Positions 16,224 through 26,193 of a stretch of DNA of 64,000 nt are shown here, piece by piece (position 1 is the stretch's first letter; each line of letters begins with the position of its first letter). Made by a program: the position numbers and the translations under genes. The notes under the pieces were generated by a model, which made no database searches, was not told the DNA's origin, and saw only the letters and a list, made by a program, of their open reading frames with translations. Source of the DNA: Sutcliffiella cohnii (lineage in GTDB: Bacteria; Bacillota; Bacilli; Bacillales; Bacillaceae_I); the NCBI RefSeq assembly GCF_002250055.1, contig NZ_CP018866.1, positions 1,170,501 through 1,234,500 of the forward strand, given 5' to 3'.

Positions 16224-18266
16224 ATGGATCAGTCATCAAGAAACAACAAGAAAATAGATGGTAGCAGTAAAGATAAACAACTAGAGAAGTTCCGTATTCA
16301 AAATACCGGTAAAAAGATAACAACAAATGAAGGGTTAAAAGTTGCTAACAATGATGCTACATTAAAAGCCGGGCCGCGTGGTCCAATTTTAATGGAAGAT
16401 TTTCATTTTATCCAAAAACAGATGCATTTTGATAAAGAACGAATCCCGGAAAGGGTCGTACATGCTAGAGGCTTTGGTGCTCATGGAGAGTTTCAAGTGT
16501 ATAAATCGATGAGAAAGGTTACAAAGGCCGGCTTTCTACAAGACCCAACTACTACCACTCCTGTTTTTGTACGATTTTCTACTGTTCAAGGCGGAAAAGG
16601 TTCAAAGGATACAGCGAGGGATGTGCGAGGATTTGCCACTAAATTCTATACCGAGGAAGGGAATTATGATCTACTATCACTTCCGTTCCCAGTGTTTTTT
16701 GTACACGATCCATTTAAATTCGTAGATTCGCAACACGCACTGAAACCGAATCCACATGATGATATGCCGACAGCTTCGGCTGCTCACGATAATTTTTGGG
16801 ATTTTGTTGCGAACAATCAAGAGTCCGCGCATTTTGTTATGTGGGCAATGTCGGATCGAACTATCCCTAGAAGCTGGCGTATGATGGAATGGTTTCCGAT
16901 TAATACGTTTCGATTTGTCAATGATCAAGGTAAAGCAACATTTGTAAAGTTTCATTGGAAGCCAATACTCGGTGTTCATTCGCTGTTAATGGAAGAAGCA
17001 CAAATAATTGGTGGAATTGACCCTGATTATCATAGACGAGATTTAAAAGAAGCGATTGACCGTGGTGCATATCCAGTTTTTGAACTAGGTGTACAGATGA
17101 TTGCGGAAGAAGATGAATTTAAATACGAATTTGATATTATCGACCCAACGAAATTATGGCCGGAAGAATTAATCCCTGTCGAAAAAATCGGAAAGTTAAC
17201 ATTGAATCGTAATGTAGATAATTTTTTCGCTGAAACAGAACAATCAGCGTTTGATATAACAAACCTTGTTCCTGGCATTGATTTCTCGAATGATCCAATA
17301 TTACAAGGAAGAACATTTACTTACAAAGTGACACAAATGCACCGACTAGGAAGTATTAATTATACAGAACTTCCAATCAATCGTTCACTCTGTCCTTTTC
17401 ATAATAATCAGCGAGATGGTCATATGAGACATCGAATAGATGTAGACCAAGTAAACTATTATAAAAACTCGATTGCAAACAATACACCAGGTCCTAGCCC
17501 TGAAGGATTTGCTCATTATCCAGAAAAAGTAGCAGGTCGTAAGCAAAAGGACAATAGTTTCAAAGATTGCTTTTCTCATGCAAGAATGTTCTGGAATAGT
17601 ATGTCGACTATTGAGAAACAGCATATTATTGAATCTTTTAGTTTTTCAGTAGGGAAAGTGGAGAGTGAATCTGTTCGTCAACAAGTTGTAAATATGTTTG
17701 TGAATGTAGATAAAGAAATGGCAACTACAATAGCGGAAAATGTAGGAGTAAAACCTCCAGCCGGAAATCATGTACCTGTAACAGTGACCTCCCCTGCAGT
17801 TAGCCAAGCGAACACCCCGAAATTTGCCTTTTCATTAAAAGTAGGAGTACTAATTGGAGAAGGATTTAATGGGCGAGAAGTGATGAAGGTAATGGATGAG
17901 CTCAAGCAAAATGGTATATTTATAGATGTCATTAGTGATAAGCTTGGTACTATAACAGGGACAGATGGTGCGAAGTTAAAAGTGAATAAAACATTTCTTA
18001 CAACACATCACGTGCTATTAGATGCACTATATGTTGTAGGTGGTCGCTCTAAAAACCAAACAGTTTTTGATCAACGTGTGGACGAATTTATGAAAGGTGC
18101 GTACAAAAGTTTTAAGCCAATTGGAGTGGCAACGACCGGGAAACTTTATATTCAAAATGATAAACATAATAATTTGGAAGGTGTCGTTTTCGCGGACCCT
18201 TATACGAACATAGAAAAAGAGTTTGTCTCTGCTATAGCTCATCATCGATTTTGGAATCGTAAGTAA
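16224..18266 (+). CDS. katE: Large-subunit (clade 2) catalase
   Basis: The 680-residue heme catalase converts hydrogen peroxide to water and oxygen. The catalytic His 80 lies in RVVHARGFGAHG. The active-site Asn region is ATKFYTEEGNYDLL, and the proximal heme Tyr is in FTYKVTQMHRLG (about residue 370). The extra 150 C-terminal residues (VGVLIGEGFNGREVM onward) form the flavodoxin/DJ-1-like domain found only in large-subunit catalases such as B. subtilis KatE and E. coli HPII. A good binding site (AGGGTAGGTGA) precedes ATG 16224. In B. subtilis the counterpart is a sigma-B general-stress gene; I did not find a convincing sigma-B promoter here. Confidence 0.95.
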   Translation: MDQSSRNNKKIDGSSKDKQLEKFRIQNTGKKITTNEGLKVANNDATLKAGPRGPILMEDFHFIQKQMHFDKERIPERVVHARGFGAHGEFQVYKSMRKVTKAGFLQDPTTTTPVFVRFSTVQGGKGSKDTARDVRGFATKFYTEEGNYDLLSLPFPVFFVHDPFKFVDSQHALKPNPHDDMPTASAAHDNFWDFVANNQESAHFVMWAMSDRTIPRSWRMMEWFPINTFRFVNDQGKATFVKFHWKPILGVHSLLMEEAQIIGGIDPDYHRRDLKEAIDRGAYPVFELGVQMIAEEDEFKYEFDIIDPTKLWPEELIPVEKIGKLTLNRNVDNFFAETEQSAFDITNLVPGIDFSNDPILQGRTFTYKVTQMHRLGSINYTELPINRSLCPFHNNQRDGHMRHRIDVDQVNYYKNSIANNTPGPSPEGFAHYPEKVAGRKQKDNSFKDCFSHARMFWNSMSTIEKQHIIESFSFSVGKVESESVRQQVVNMFVNVDKEMATTIAENVGVKPPAGNHVPVTVTSPAVSQANTPKFAFSLKVGVLIGEGFNGREVMKVMDELKQNGIFIDVISDKLGTITGTDGAKLKVNKTFLTTHHVLLDALYVVGGRSKNQTVFDQRVDEFMKGAYKSFKPIGVATTGKLYIQNDKHNNLEGVVFADPYTNIEKEFVSAIAHHRFWNRK

Positions 18267-18306
18267 ATGAAGAAGTAATGCTCTAAACTCCTATTGATTG
18301 TAACAA

Positions 18307-18341
18307 TTTTAACATAAAAGCTAATTACTTATATGTTAAAA
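18307..18341. promoter_or_regulatory. Inverted repeat ahead of the CueP-like gene
   Basis: TTTTAACATA and TATGTTAAAA are perfect 10-bp arms, 15 bp apart. The right arm contains a possible -10 (TTAAAAT). It may be a regulator site (for example copper control) or a weak hairpin terminator of the catalase gene; the sequence does not decide. Confidence 0.35.
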
Positions 18342-18374
18342 TACGTACAAATAGATTATAGGAGTTGAGCTTTC

Positions 18375-18887
18375 TTGAGAAAAATAGGACTATCTATTAT
18401 TGGAATATGCTTTCTTTTAATCTTAGGGGCATGTAGCAATAACGAAACAAAAACAGTAGACATTAAGCAATTAGTGAATGAATATAGTGTTGGTAGTTTC
18501 GAAGAGGTTTCCGCTTCTATCACATCACATGAACTAATCGTAACGGAAGAGGATGAAGAAGTTACAACATATGAGCTTCCTAAGGAAGAGTTTTTCGTTT
18601 CGATTGCGCCTTATGTGGAAAAAACACACCCATGTGCAATCCATAGCTTAACAGGATGCCAAGGAGAACTAGTAGAACAAGAGTTTGATGTATATATAGA
18701 AGATGAAAACGGAAATGTCGTAGTCGATGAAACAATTACTTCTTTGGAGAATGGATTTATCGACTTATGGCTACCGAGAGACCAAACATTTCAAGTGACA
18801 ATTGAATACGATGGAAAAGAAACGAAATCCGAAATATCTACTTTTGAAGGTGACAATACGTGTATAACGACAATGCAGTTGTTATAA
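18375..18887 (+). CDS. cueP: CueP-like metal-binding lipoprotein
   Basis: The 170-residue protein starts with a lipoprotein signal peptide (lipobox LGAC, lipidated Cys 20). The rest matches the CueP family, known in Salmonella as a periplasmic copper-binding protein. The family blocks THPCAIHSLTGCQGEL (Cys 87 and Cys 95) and the C-terminal NTCITTMQL (Cys 163) are present, as is the LWLPRD segment. In a Gram-positive cell it would sit on the outer face of the membrane. TTG 18375 is the start, with ATAGGAG about 11 bases upstream. No copper ATPase or chaperone gene is adjacent, so its role in copper handling is inferred from the family only. Confidence 0.85.
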   Translation: MRKIGLSIIGICFLLILGACSNNETKTVDIKQLVNEYSVGSFEEVSASITSHELIVTEEDEEVTTYELPKEEFFVSIAPYVEKTHPCAIHSLTGCQGELVEQEFDVYIEDENGNVVVDETITSLENGFIDLWLPRDQTFQVTIEYDGKETKSEISTFEGDNTCITTMQLL

Positions 18888-18901
18888 CAATGTCAAGAAT
18901 G

Positions 18902-18936
18902 AAGCGAACAGTCTATGTGCTGTTCGCTTTTTTTTG
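18902..18936 (+). terminator. Terminator after the CueP-like gene
   Basis: AAGCGAACAG and CTGTTCGCTT form a 10-bp stem followed by eight T. Confidence 0.88.
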
Positions 18937-19163
18937 ATGGGGAAAATTACCTTTTAAAGTGGTATTGTATGGTAAAATATATTTTAAGAAAAATTTGTCA
19001 TTTCATTTTTCGGGAAATAGTTGAAAAAGCCCTAACAAATCGCCTGTGCAACTGGAAAATATAATAACGCAACTTTCTGTTAACAAAGTGCAACGATAGA
19101 ATGATAGAGTTAGCAGTGATGTTTTCGTACAATTTAGTTAAGATTAAGGAGGGAGTTAAAAAT

Positions 19164-19958
19164 ATGTCATTTGGAGAAAAATTATTAGCGTTAAGAAAAG
19201 AGAATGGACTTTCACAAGAGGCATTAGCAGAGAAGCTAAATACATCACGCCAAGCAATAAGTAAGTGGGAAAATGGTCAAGGATATCCTGAAACAGAAAA
19301 AATAATAATGATTTCTACTATCTTTGAAGTGTCAACAGATTTCTTGTTAAAGGATAACGTGTCAGAAAATGATCATTCAAATGATGGATATTACGTAAGC
19401 AAGGAGAAAGTAGAAGGGTATTTAGATTACTATACGAAAGTAGGTAAATCTTTATCTTTAGGTTTTAGTTTACTTATATTGTCTGTAATTCCATATTTAG
19501 TTTTTAAAGACAAACCAGAAATTTATGTTATCCCTATTATTTTACTTGCTACACTAGGATTAGTTACTATTGTATCAGTGATAGTAAAAGCGAACACAGA
19601 CTATGAAAAGCTTGATAAAAAAATGCTGTTGCTTGACTCAACAACTCTCCAAAACTTAATGGAGCGTTACGAAAACGTGAAGCGGAAGAATGGTGCTTTT
19701 GTAATCGGGCTTGGTGTCGCATTACTAATAATTAGTTTTCTCGGATTCTTACTAGAGAGGCAAGACATCGCTTTAGGTGTGTTAGTACCTTACTATCCAT
19801 TATTTGTTGCCTTTATTGCTATAGGTGTTTTTATATTAGTTCGAAAAATAACGATTATTTCTGCTTACAGTATTTTTGTGAAAAATAAGGAGCATATGGA
19901 AAGACTAGAAGCACAATCAAATAAAAAATGGAGAAAAAAGCTGAATGAATGGTTTTGA
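19164..19958 (+). CDS. XRE family HTH protein with C-terminal membrane segments
   Basis: The 264-residue protein has a Cro/C1-type helix-turn-helix at about 3-58 (EKLNTSRQAISKWENGQGYPET). Four hydrophobic helices follow between about 98 and 240. Membrane-attached XRE regulators of this layout are common in Firmicutes and usually unassigned. ATG 19164 has AAGGAGGGAG upstream, which excludes the longer in-frame start at 19101. The 276-bp upstream region is AT-rich and contains an imperfect inverted repeat centred on GTTAAC near 19081, a possible operator. Confidence 0.85.
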   Translation: MSFGEKLLALRKENGLSQEALAEKLNTSRQAISKWENGQGYPETEKIIMISTIFEVSTDFLLKDNVSENDHSNDGYYVSKEKVEGYLDYYTKVGKSLSLGFSLLILSVIPYLVFKDKPEIYVIPIILLATLGLVTIVSVIVKANTDYEKLDKKMLLLDSTTLQNLMERYENVKRKNGAFVIGLGVALLIISFLGFLLERQDIALGVLVPYYPLFVAFIAIGVFILVRKITIISAYSIFVKNKEHMERLEAQSNKKWRKKLNEWF

Positions 19959-19965
19959 GATTAAT

Positions 19966-19998
19966 AGAGATTACATAGAAGTGTAGTCTCTTTTTTAC
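19966..19998 (+). terminator. Terminator after the HTH membrane protein gene
   Basis: AGAGATTAC and GTAGTCTCT form a 9-bp stem with one G-T pair, followed by TTTTTTA. Confidence 0.75.
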
Positions 19999-20044
19999 TA
20001 TAGAAAGAAACGAAAATGTTTACTAAAAACTGGGGGATAAACGT

Positions 20045-21247
20045 ATGTGGCATATATCAAAAGAAGCGAAGGAAAAGTTTTTAATGTGTAATTTGTTGCC
20101 TATTCAAGAGGAAGATGAGCATTGGGAGATCGCGCTGCGGGAAGCGGAGGAAGAAGGCGAGGACATTTTCACTCGATTAAAAGAAGAACTTGATGAAGTA
20201 AAGGAGCAATTGTTACAGACCTTGCCAAGCAGATTTATTCCGTATGTGAAGGACGGTACACTAAACAAGCCAACATTACCAAAACATGTACGTGATGATT
20301 ACGTTCAATGGATGCGAGAAGCTGATAAAGAATTCGAACAAGTTCTTGATGCGGCTTACGAACAAACAAAAATGGCGATTACGTATTTACCCCAAGCTGT
20401 TCAAGAGGTGTTTCAAGAAAGTTTGCACGATGCGGTAATTCAGCAAATCATTCGTGACGATAAATCATTGCTGCTTATTATTAATACAGATGGTGGTTTT
20501 TCAACAAAATCACTAATTCAATTGCATTTTAAAAACGTCACATCGGAAGATACTAATCATCCTATAGAAGTTGGCCAATGGTTTATATATGACGAACTAC
20601 AGAAAAGAGACAATAGTTTTGCGTTTCGTGTATTGTTCGAATGTCCTGAAAGTGAATGGACAATTACGATGGAAAGTTTAGATGCTAATTATTTTTATCG
20701 ACCTAGCCTCTATACGAAATTACGAGATGAAGAAAAGTTAGCGGAGACAACATTTGAAAGTTATGTATCCGAGTTAAATAGCGAATATCGATATTGGTTC
20801 ATTACACCCGATGTTTCATGTGCTATTCAATCACTAACACCTAATATCGAATTCGAAAATGGAGAGATTGAATTTTTTGGAAAAGAGTATGTTGTTACTG
20901 TAGGCAACGAAAAGTTCAGCTATCATCTTGATGAACATAATCCAATTGCTTTTATTTATACAGATATTTACGAAGATCCGTATGCACACTTATCCGAACC
21001 AGTACTTGTGGAAGACCTAGAAGAAGCAGCATTAAGTGATAATATAGAATTGCAAGTACGCGCCTGGAATACAATGTATGGGAATGCCAAAGAGCTTTCA
21101 TCAATTATTAATAACGTGTTACTAAAAATACAAATGAAAGAAGAGAACGAAATGTTGTTGAGTGTATATACAAACCACTTTTATAAAGAAGGAATTTTGG
21201 CTGAAAACGTAATAGAAAAATTCCGAGACTTAATTGAATTTGAATAA
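20045..21247 (+). CDS. Hypothetical protein, DUF4085-like
   Basis: This 400-residue soluble protein has no signal peptide or membrane helix. The N-terminus is rich in Glu (residues 20-60) and probably helical; the middle (about 130-230) looks like a beta-rich domain. It resembles in outline the DUF4085 family of bacilli, but I recognise no catalytic motif and make no functional claim. ATG 20045 follows GGGGGATAAACGT. It is a single-gene unit with its own terminator. Confidence 0.75.
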   Translation: MWHISKEAKEKFLMCNLLPIQEEDEHWEIALREAEEEGEDIFTRLKEELDEVKEQLLQTLPSRFIPYVKDGTLNKPTLPKHVRDDYVQWMREADKEFEQVLDAAYEQTKMAITYLPQAVQEVFQESLHDAVIQQIIRDDKSLLLIINTDGGFSTKSLIQLHFKNVTSEDTNHPIEVGQWFIYDELQKRDNSFAFRVLFECPESEWTITMESLDANYFYRPSLYTKLRDEEKLAETTFESYVSELNSEYRYWFITPDVSCAIQSLTPNIEFENGEIEFFGKEYVVTVGNEKFSYHLDEHNPIAFIYTDIYEDPYAHLSEPVLVEDLEEAALSDNIELQVRAWNTMYGNAKELSSIINNVLLKIQMKEENEMLLSVYTNHFYKEGILAENVIEKFRDLIEFE

Positions 21248-21258
21248 TAAAAGGCTAT

Positions 21259-21291
21259 TACATCCAAAGACTACTTTTGGATGTTTTTTTA
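21259..21291 (+). terminator. Terminator after the DUF4085-like gene
   Basis: ACATCCAAA and TTTGGATGT pair across a short loop, followed by T7. Confidence 0.85.
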
Positions 21292-21388
21292 TAAAGTTTA
21301 GAATATTAGAACGACTATAAGTAATATAGTATATAAGACATGCACCTCAAGAAATAGGAACGAATGGATAATTAAAGGAGGGCTTTGA

Positions 21389-22351
21389 ATGAAAAATAGA
21401 ATTGATCCTGAGTTACGTGCAATGCTTGACATTTTTCCCCCGTTAAACTTAGACGATGTACAAGCTACGAGAAAGGCAATGGAGGATGCGGCGCAGTTAA
21501 CAGAACTACCGGTTGATGAAGAGGTCGTTGTTTCAAATAGAATGGTACCTGGACCTGAAGATAATCCATACGTAAGAGTACGTATTTATGAGCCGAAAGA
21601 AAAAACAGAGAAACTTCCAGGACTATTGTGGATTCATGGTGGTGGATATGTGTTAGGTGCCCCAGAGGGTGATGATTTATTATGTCAACGATTTGTTAAG
21701 GAGGCCAATTGTGTGGTCGTTTCCGTTGATTATCGTCTTGCACCGGAACATCCGTATCCAGCACCGTTAGAGGATTGCTATGCAGCTCTACAGTGGTTTG
21801 CTAAAAAGGTGGATGAACTAGGGGTAGATGCTTCAAGAATTGGAGTTGGCGGACAAAGTGCAGGAGGCGGCTTAACCGCAGCGCTAGCTTTACTTGCTCG
21901 CGATAGAAATGGCCCAGAACTTTGCTTCCAAATGCCACTATATCCGATGATTGATGATAAAAACAATTCACCGTCCAGTTTAGAGATTACAGGCAATCTA
22001 ATCTGGAATCATGATTTAAACGAAAAAGGTTGGTCTATGTATTTAAATGGGAAAAATGGTAAAGACGACGTCCCAGCTCATGCGGCTCCATCGCGTGCAA
22101 CAGACCTGACAAATCTTCCTTACACGTATACATGTGTTGGGCAATTAGATCCATTTCGTGATGAAACACTCGATTACGTTAAACGACTATGCCAAGCAGG
22201 AGTCGACGTTGAATTTCACCTGTACCCAGGCGCCTATCACGGATTTGAAACGCTAAATCCAGCAGCTGCAGTAAGTCAACGAGCCCTCGCAGAATATGTT
22301 GGAGCAGTGAAGCATGTTTTGAACCGGGAGAAGGTAGTGGAGAGGAAATAA
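21389..22351 (+). CDS. Alpha/beta hydrolase, hormone-sensitive lipase family esterase
   Basis: The 320-residue carboxylesterase shows the HSL-family oxyanion motif HGGG (83-86) and the nucleophile Ser 157 in GGQSAGGG. The Asp lies in GQLDPFRDE and the His in GAYHGFE near the C-terminus. Family members hydrolyse short-chain acyl esters in the cytoplasm. AAGGAGGGCTTTGA precedes ATG 21389. It stands alone; the natural substrate is not apparent. Confidence 0.9.
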   Translation: MKNRIDPELRAMLDIFPPLNLDDVQATRKAMEDAAQLTELPVDEEVVVSNRMVPGPEDNPYVRVRIYEPKEKTEKLPGLLWIHGGGYVLGAPEGDDLLCQRFVKEANCVVVSVDYRLAPEHPYPAPLEDCYAALQWFAKKVDELGVDASRIGVGGQSAGGGLTAALALLARDRNGPELCFQMPLYPMIDDKNNSPSSLEITGNLIWNHDLNEKGWSMYLNGKNGKDDVPAHAAPSRATDLTNLPYTYTCVGQLDPFRDETLDYVKRLCQAGVDVEFHLYPGAYHGFETLNPAAAVSQRALAEYVGAVKHVLNREKVVERK

Positions 22352-22376
22352 GATGAAAAAATAAATATCAAATTTG

Positions 22377-22411
22377 AACCATTTAGAACTATGTCTCTAA
22401 ATGGTTTTTTA
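22377..22411 (+). terminator. Terminator after the HSL-type esterase
   Basis: AACCATTTAGA and TCTAAATGGTT form an 11-bp stem followed by a T run. The rest of the gap to 22559 holds nothing I recognise. Confidence 0.85.
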
Positions 22412-22559
22412 TTGTTGCTCAAAAAAATAATAATTAGGACTTTTTATGTATTCTGCTATGAAAGAGATTTTATCGGAGGGATTCCTTTTACGTCTCCCGA
22501 TTGATTTATGCCAATTGAATTCTCCTTTGCTCCATTATCCATACTAATATAAAACATAT

Positions 22560-22591
22560 AGGTTGACATGAAAGCCGTTTCATAACTTACA
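22560..22591 (+). promoter_or_regulatory. Promoter/palindrome block, copy 1 (HAD gene)
   Basis: This 32-bp block is identical to 32341-32372. It contains TTGACA (22563-22568), then the inverted repeat ATGAAA-GCCG-TTTCAT in the spacer, then TTACAC as a possible -10 at 18-bp spacing. It lies 87 bp before the HAD phosphatase gene. A factor bound to the palindrome would occupy the promoter spacer. Confidence 0.6.
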
Positions 22592-22677
22592 CTAAGACTA
22601 ATAATAATGAAGTGATCTATTCTTACATTATTTTGGCTAACTAGATCACGAAATACATATAGAAAGTAGGAGAGAGC

Positions 22678-23460
22678 ATGACAAACAAAAGCGTTATCTT
22701 CTTTGATATAGATGGAACGTTATTAAATCATGAAAAAGAACTACCTGCCTCTACGAAAGAATCGATTATGAAACTAAAAGAAGCGGGACATATCGTTGCG
22801 ATTGCGACAGGTCGGGCACCTTTTATGTATGAAGAATTACGGAAAGAATTAGGTATTAATACGTTCGTTAGTTATAACGGGCAATACGTTGTGTTAAATG
22901 GGGAAGTATTATATGCGAATCCATTAAATATTACCTCCCTAATTAAGTTAACGGAAGATGCGTTACAAAATGAGCATCCGATTGTATATATGGATCATGA
23001 AGATATGAAGGCGAATGTACCAGAGCATCCTTTCATAAAGGAAAGTATTGATACATTAAAAATAAAACAGTTCCCAACACACGACCCTCACTATTATAAA
23101 GAGCGTGAATTGTACCAATCGCTTCTATTCTGTCCAGTAGGGGAGGAAAAGCAATATGAAGAGAAGTATGATGACTTTGATTTCGTAAGATGGCATCCTG
23201 TTTCGGTTGATATTCTTCCAAAGGGTGGTTCGAAAGCAAAAGGTATCGATAAAATTGTCGAAAAGCTTGGCGTTTCAAAGGAAAACGTTTATGCTTTTGG
23301 GGACGGATTGAATGATATTGAAATGTTAACAGAAGTTCACAACAGTGTAGCAATGGGGAATGCAGAAGATGTAGTAAAATCCGTTGCAAAACATGTGACA
23401 GATTCAGTAGAAGACGACGGCATTTATCACGGACTTCAAATGGTTGGATTGTTAAAATAA
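22678..23460 (+). CDS. Cof-type HAD-IIB family phosphatase
   Basis: The 260-residue protein has HAD motif I FFDIDGTLL (nucleophile Asp 10, acid/base Asp 12), motif II around IATGR, motif III Lys (GGSKAKGI) and motif IV GDGLNDIEML. The large C2B cap between motifs II and III marks the Cof subfamily, which removes phosphate from sugar phosphates, flavin or pyridoxal phosphate. The substrate cannot be predicted. ATG 22678 follows AGTAGGAGAGAGC. Its promoter shares a 32-bp block with the AEC transporter gene 10 kb away. Confidence 0.9.
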   Translation: MTNKSVIFFDIDGTLLNHEKELPASTKESIMKLKEAGHIVAIATGRAPFMYEELRKELGINTFVSYNGQYVVLNGEVLYANPLNITSLIKLTEDALQNEHPIVYMDHEDMKANVPEHPFIKESIDTLKIKQFPTHDPHYYKERELYQSLLFCPVGEEKQYEEKYDDFDFVRWHPVSVDILPKGGSKAKGIDKIVEKLGVSKENVYAFGDGLNDIEMLTEVHNSVAMGNAEDVVKSVAKHVTDSVEDDGIYHGLQMVGLLK

Positions 23461-23465
23461 GAAAC

Positions 23466-23504
23466 AAAAAGTGCACCTTGGAAATACGAAGGTGCACTTT
23501 TATT
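23466..23504. terminator. Bidirectional terminator between the HAD gene and gdhA
   Basis: AAAAGTGCACCTT and AAGGTGCACTTTT form a 13-bp stem flanked by A and T runs, serving both convergent genes. Confidence 0.9.
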
Positions 23505-24920
<1,416 letters not shown>

Positions 24921-24966
24921 TTAATAGTAATTTTTTTTATAAATATGAGGTTATTATTTATCAGAT

Positions 24967-24986
24967 ATTATAAAATATTTTATAAT
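24967..24986. promoter_or_regulatory. Perfect 20-bp palindrome between gdhA and the GltC-like gene
   Basis: ATTATAAAATATTTTATAAT is self-complementary over 20 bp and lies in the AT-rich divergent region, about 80 bp from each gene. LysR regulators bind imperfect palindromes with a T-N11-A core, so this is a candidate site; an AT-rich palindrome can also occur by chance. Confidence 0.35.
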
Positions 24987-25067
24987 TATTTAAATAATCG
25001 AATCAATATCAAGAAACGATAATATTAATGCGTTTTTTGCATAAGTGGATATTTAGGGGGAGAAAAG

Positions 25068-25973
25068 GTGGACTTTAGACAGATACGGTACTTTATGGAA
25101 GTAGCAGTAAGAGAACATATGACAGAAGCAGCAGACGCTTTACATGTCGCACAATCTTCCGTCAGTAGGCAAATTGTAAACTTAGAAAGTGAATTAGGAG
25201 TAGACTTGTTTATACGCGAAGGAAGAAGGGTTCGATTAACACCGATAGGGAAAATATTTTTTGAACGAATGAAACATGCAATGAATGTAATGGATGATGC
25301 GAAAAGGGAAGTAGAAGAATATTTAGATCCGGAAAAAGGTACAATCCGCATTGCATTCCCAGTCAGCTTAGCTGCGAATACATTACCAACCGTTATATAT
25401 GCCTTCCGTCAACGATACCCAGAAGCGAAATTCCAATTAAAACAAGGGTTATATCGTGAACTAATCGATGGTGTAGTGAAAGGCGATTTTAACCTTGCGC
25501 TACTTGGCCCTGTCCCACAAGAAGAGAAAAAGATAAATAGAAAAATATTATTTACAGAAAACGTTGTTGCACTTTTGCCGATTAACCACCCATTAGCTAA
25601 AAAGAAGTCGATTACATTATGGGAGTTGGCAGAAGAACCGTTCGTCCTTTTACCAGAAGGCTTCGTATTTCGTGATATCGTCGTTAACGCCTGTCAAAAC
25701 CTTGGCTTTACACCAAAAGTTGCGTTCGAAGGAGATGACATCGATGCTCTAAAAGGATTAGTCTCAGCTGGCCTCGGGGTTACCCTAATGCCAGAAGAAA
25801 CGCTAGTCGATAGTTTACCCCGCTCAGCGGTGAAAATTCCATTAGTCGAACCAAATGTCACACGAACTGTCGGAGTCATCACCCCAAAAGACCGCGTCCT
25901 CCTTCCGACTGAGAAGCTATTCTACAACTTTCTTCAAGAATTCTTTATGCGACTAGGGGATTTTAGAAATTAG
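25068..25973 (+). CDS. gltC: LysR family regulator, GltC-like
   Basis: The 301-residue LysR protein has its winged helix-turn-helix at about 1-60 (EAADALHVAQSSVSRQIVNLE) and an effector domain after about 90. Over its whole length it reads like B. subtilis GltC, which activates glutamate synthase genes and senses 2-oxoglutarate/glutamate (shared stretches such as RQIRYFMEVA, EYLDPEKGT, LALLGPVP and LVSAGLGVTL). GTG 25068 follows GGGGGAGAAAAG. The divergent neighbour is gdhA rather than gltAB, which suggests the regulator controls ammonia assimilation through GdhA here. It could be a paralogue, with the true gltC elsewhere. Confidence 0.85.
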   Translation: MDFRQIRYFMEVAVREHMTEAADALHVAQSSVSRQIVNLESELGVDLFIREGRRVRLTPIGKIFFERMKHAMNVMDDAKREVEEYLDPEKGTIRIAFPVSLAANTLPTVIYAFRQRYPEAKFQLKQGLYRELIDGVVKGDFNLALLGPVPQEEKKINRKILFTENVVALLPINHPLAKKKSITLWELAEEPFVLLPEGFVFRDIVVNACQNLGFTPKVAFEGDDIDALKGLVSAGLGVTLMPEETLVDSLPRSAVKIPLVEPNVTRTVGVITPKDRVLLPTEKLFYNFLQEFFMRLGDFRN

Positions 25974-25986
25974 GGAGTTTTAGACT

Positions 25987-26051
25987 TTTCAATAAAATGC
26001 GGAAGTGCGTCAATAAATTTTCCAACTGCGTCAAAAAGTCGTGTAAGTGCC
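25987..26051. repeat. Small 21-bp repeat array C (TCAATAAA core)
   Basis: Three units with cores at 25989, 26010 and 26031 (TCAATAAAA, TCAATAAAT, TCAAAAAGT), each ending in (A/C)(A/C)(G/C)TGC, give an exact 21-bp period. On the + strand the frame reads xNKxxxC or VKKxxxC heptads. The period and the AATAAA motif link it to arrays A and B at 6.5-6.95 kb. Confidence 0.6.
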
Positions 26052-26078
26052 GCCATACACTTCCCATTTAAAAACAAT

Positions 26079-26105
26079 TGAAACATTTTTAACGTCACAT
26101 TCGTC
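26079..26105 (+). promoter_or_regulatory. ECF-sigma-type promoter, orphaned by the IS insertion
   Basis: TGAAAC (26079-26084), a 17-bp spacer and CGTC (26102-26105) match the -35/-10 pattern of Bacillus ECF sigma promoters. AAGAAGGGGGGATTAC, a strong ribosome binding site, follows at 26125-26140 and then the IS begins. It is probably the autoregulatory promoter of the sigma gene now found at 27944. Confidence 0.65.
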
Positions 26106-26193
26106 GAACAAATACTTAAACAAAAAGAAGGGGGGATTACAGAACTTCCAGAACGGGAAAGCCCACTCCTTTAGGTGTGGGATGAAAGTGATG

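Noticed and set aside
22566..22583. Reading the ATGAAA-GCCG-TTTCAT palindrome as a CcpA cre site
   Set aside because: The central CG of the consensus is displaced (GCCG instead of NCGN), so it does not fit WTGNAANCGNWNNCAW; the symmetric half-sites suggest another regulator.
24967..24986. Treating the AT-rich palindrome as a classical GltC box
   Set aside because: It lacks the ATCTC-N7-GAGAT type symmetry described for GltC, so it is listed only as a low-confidence candidate site.
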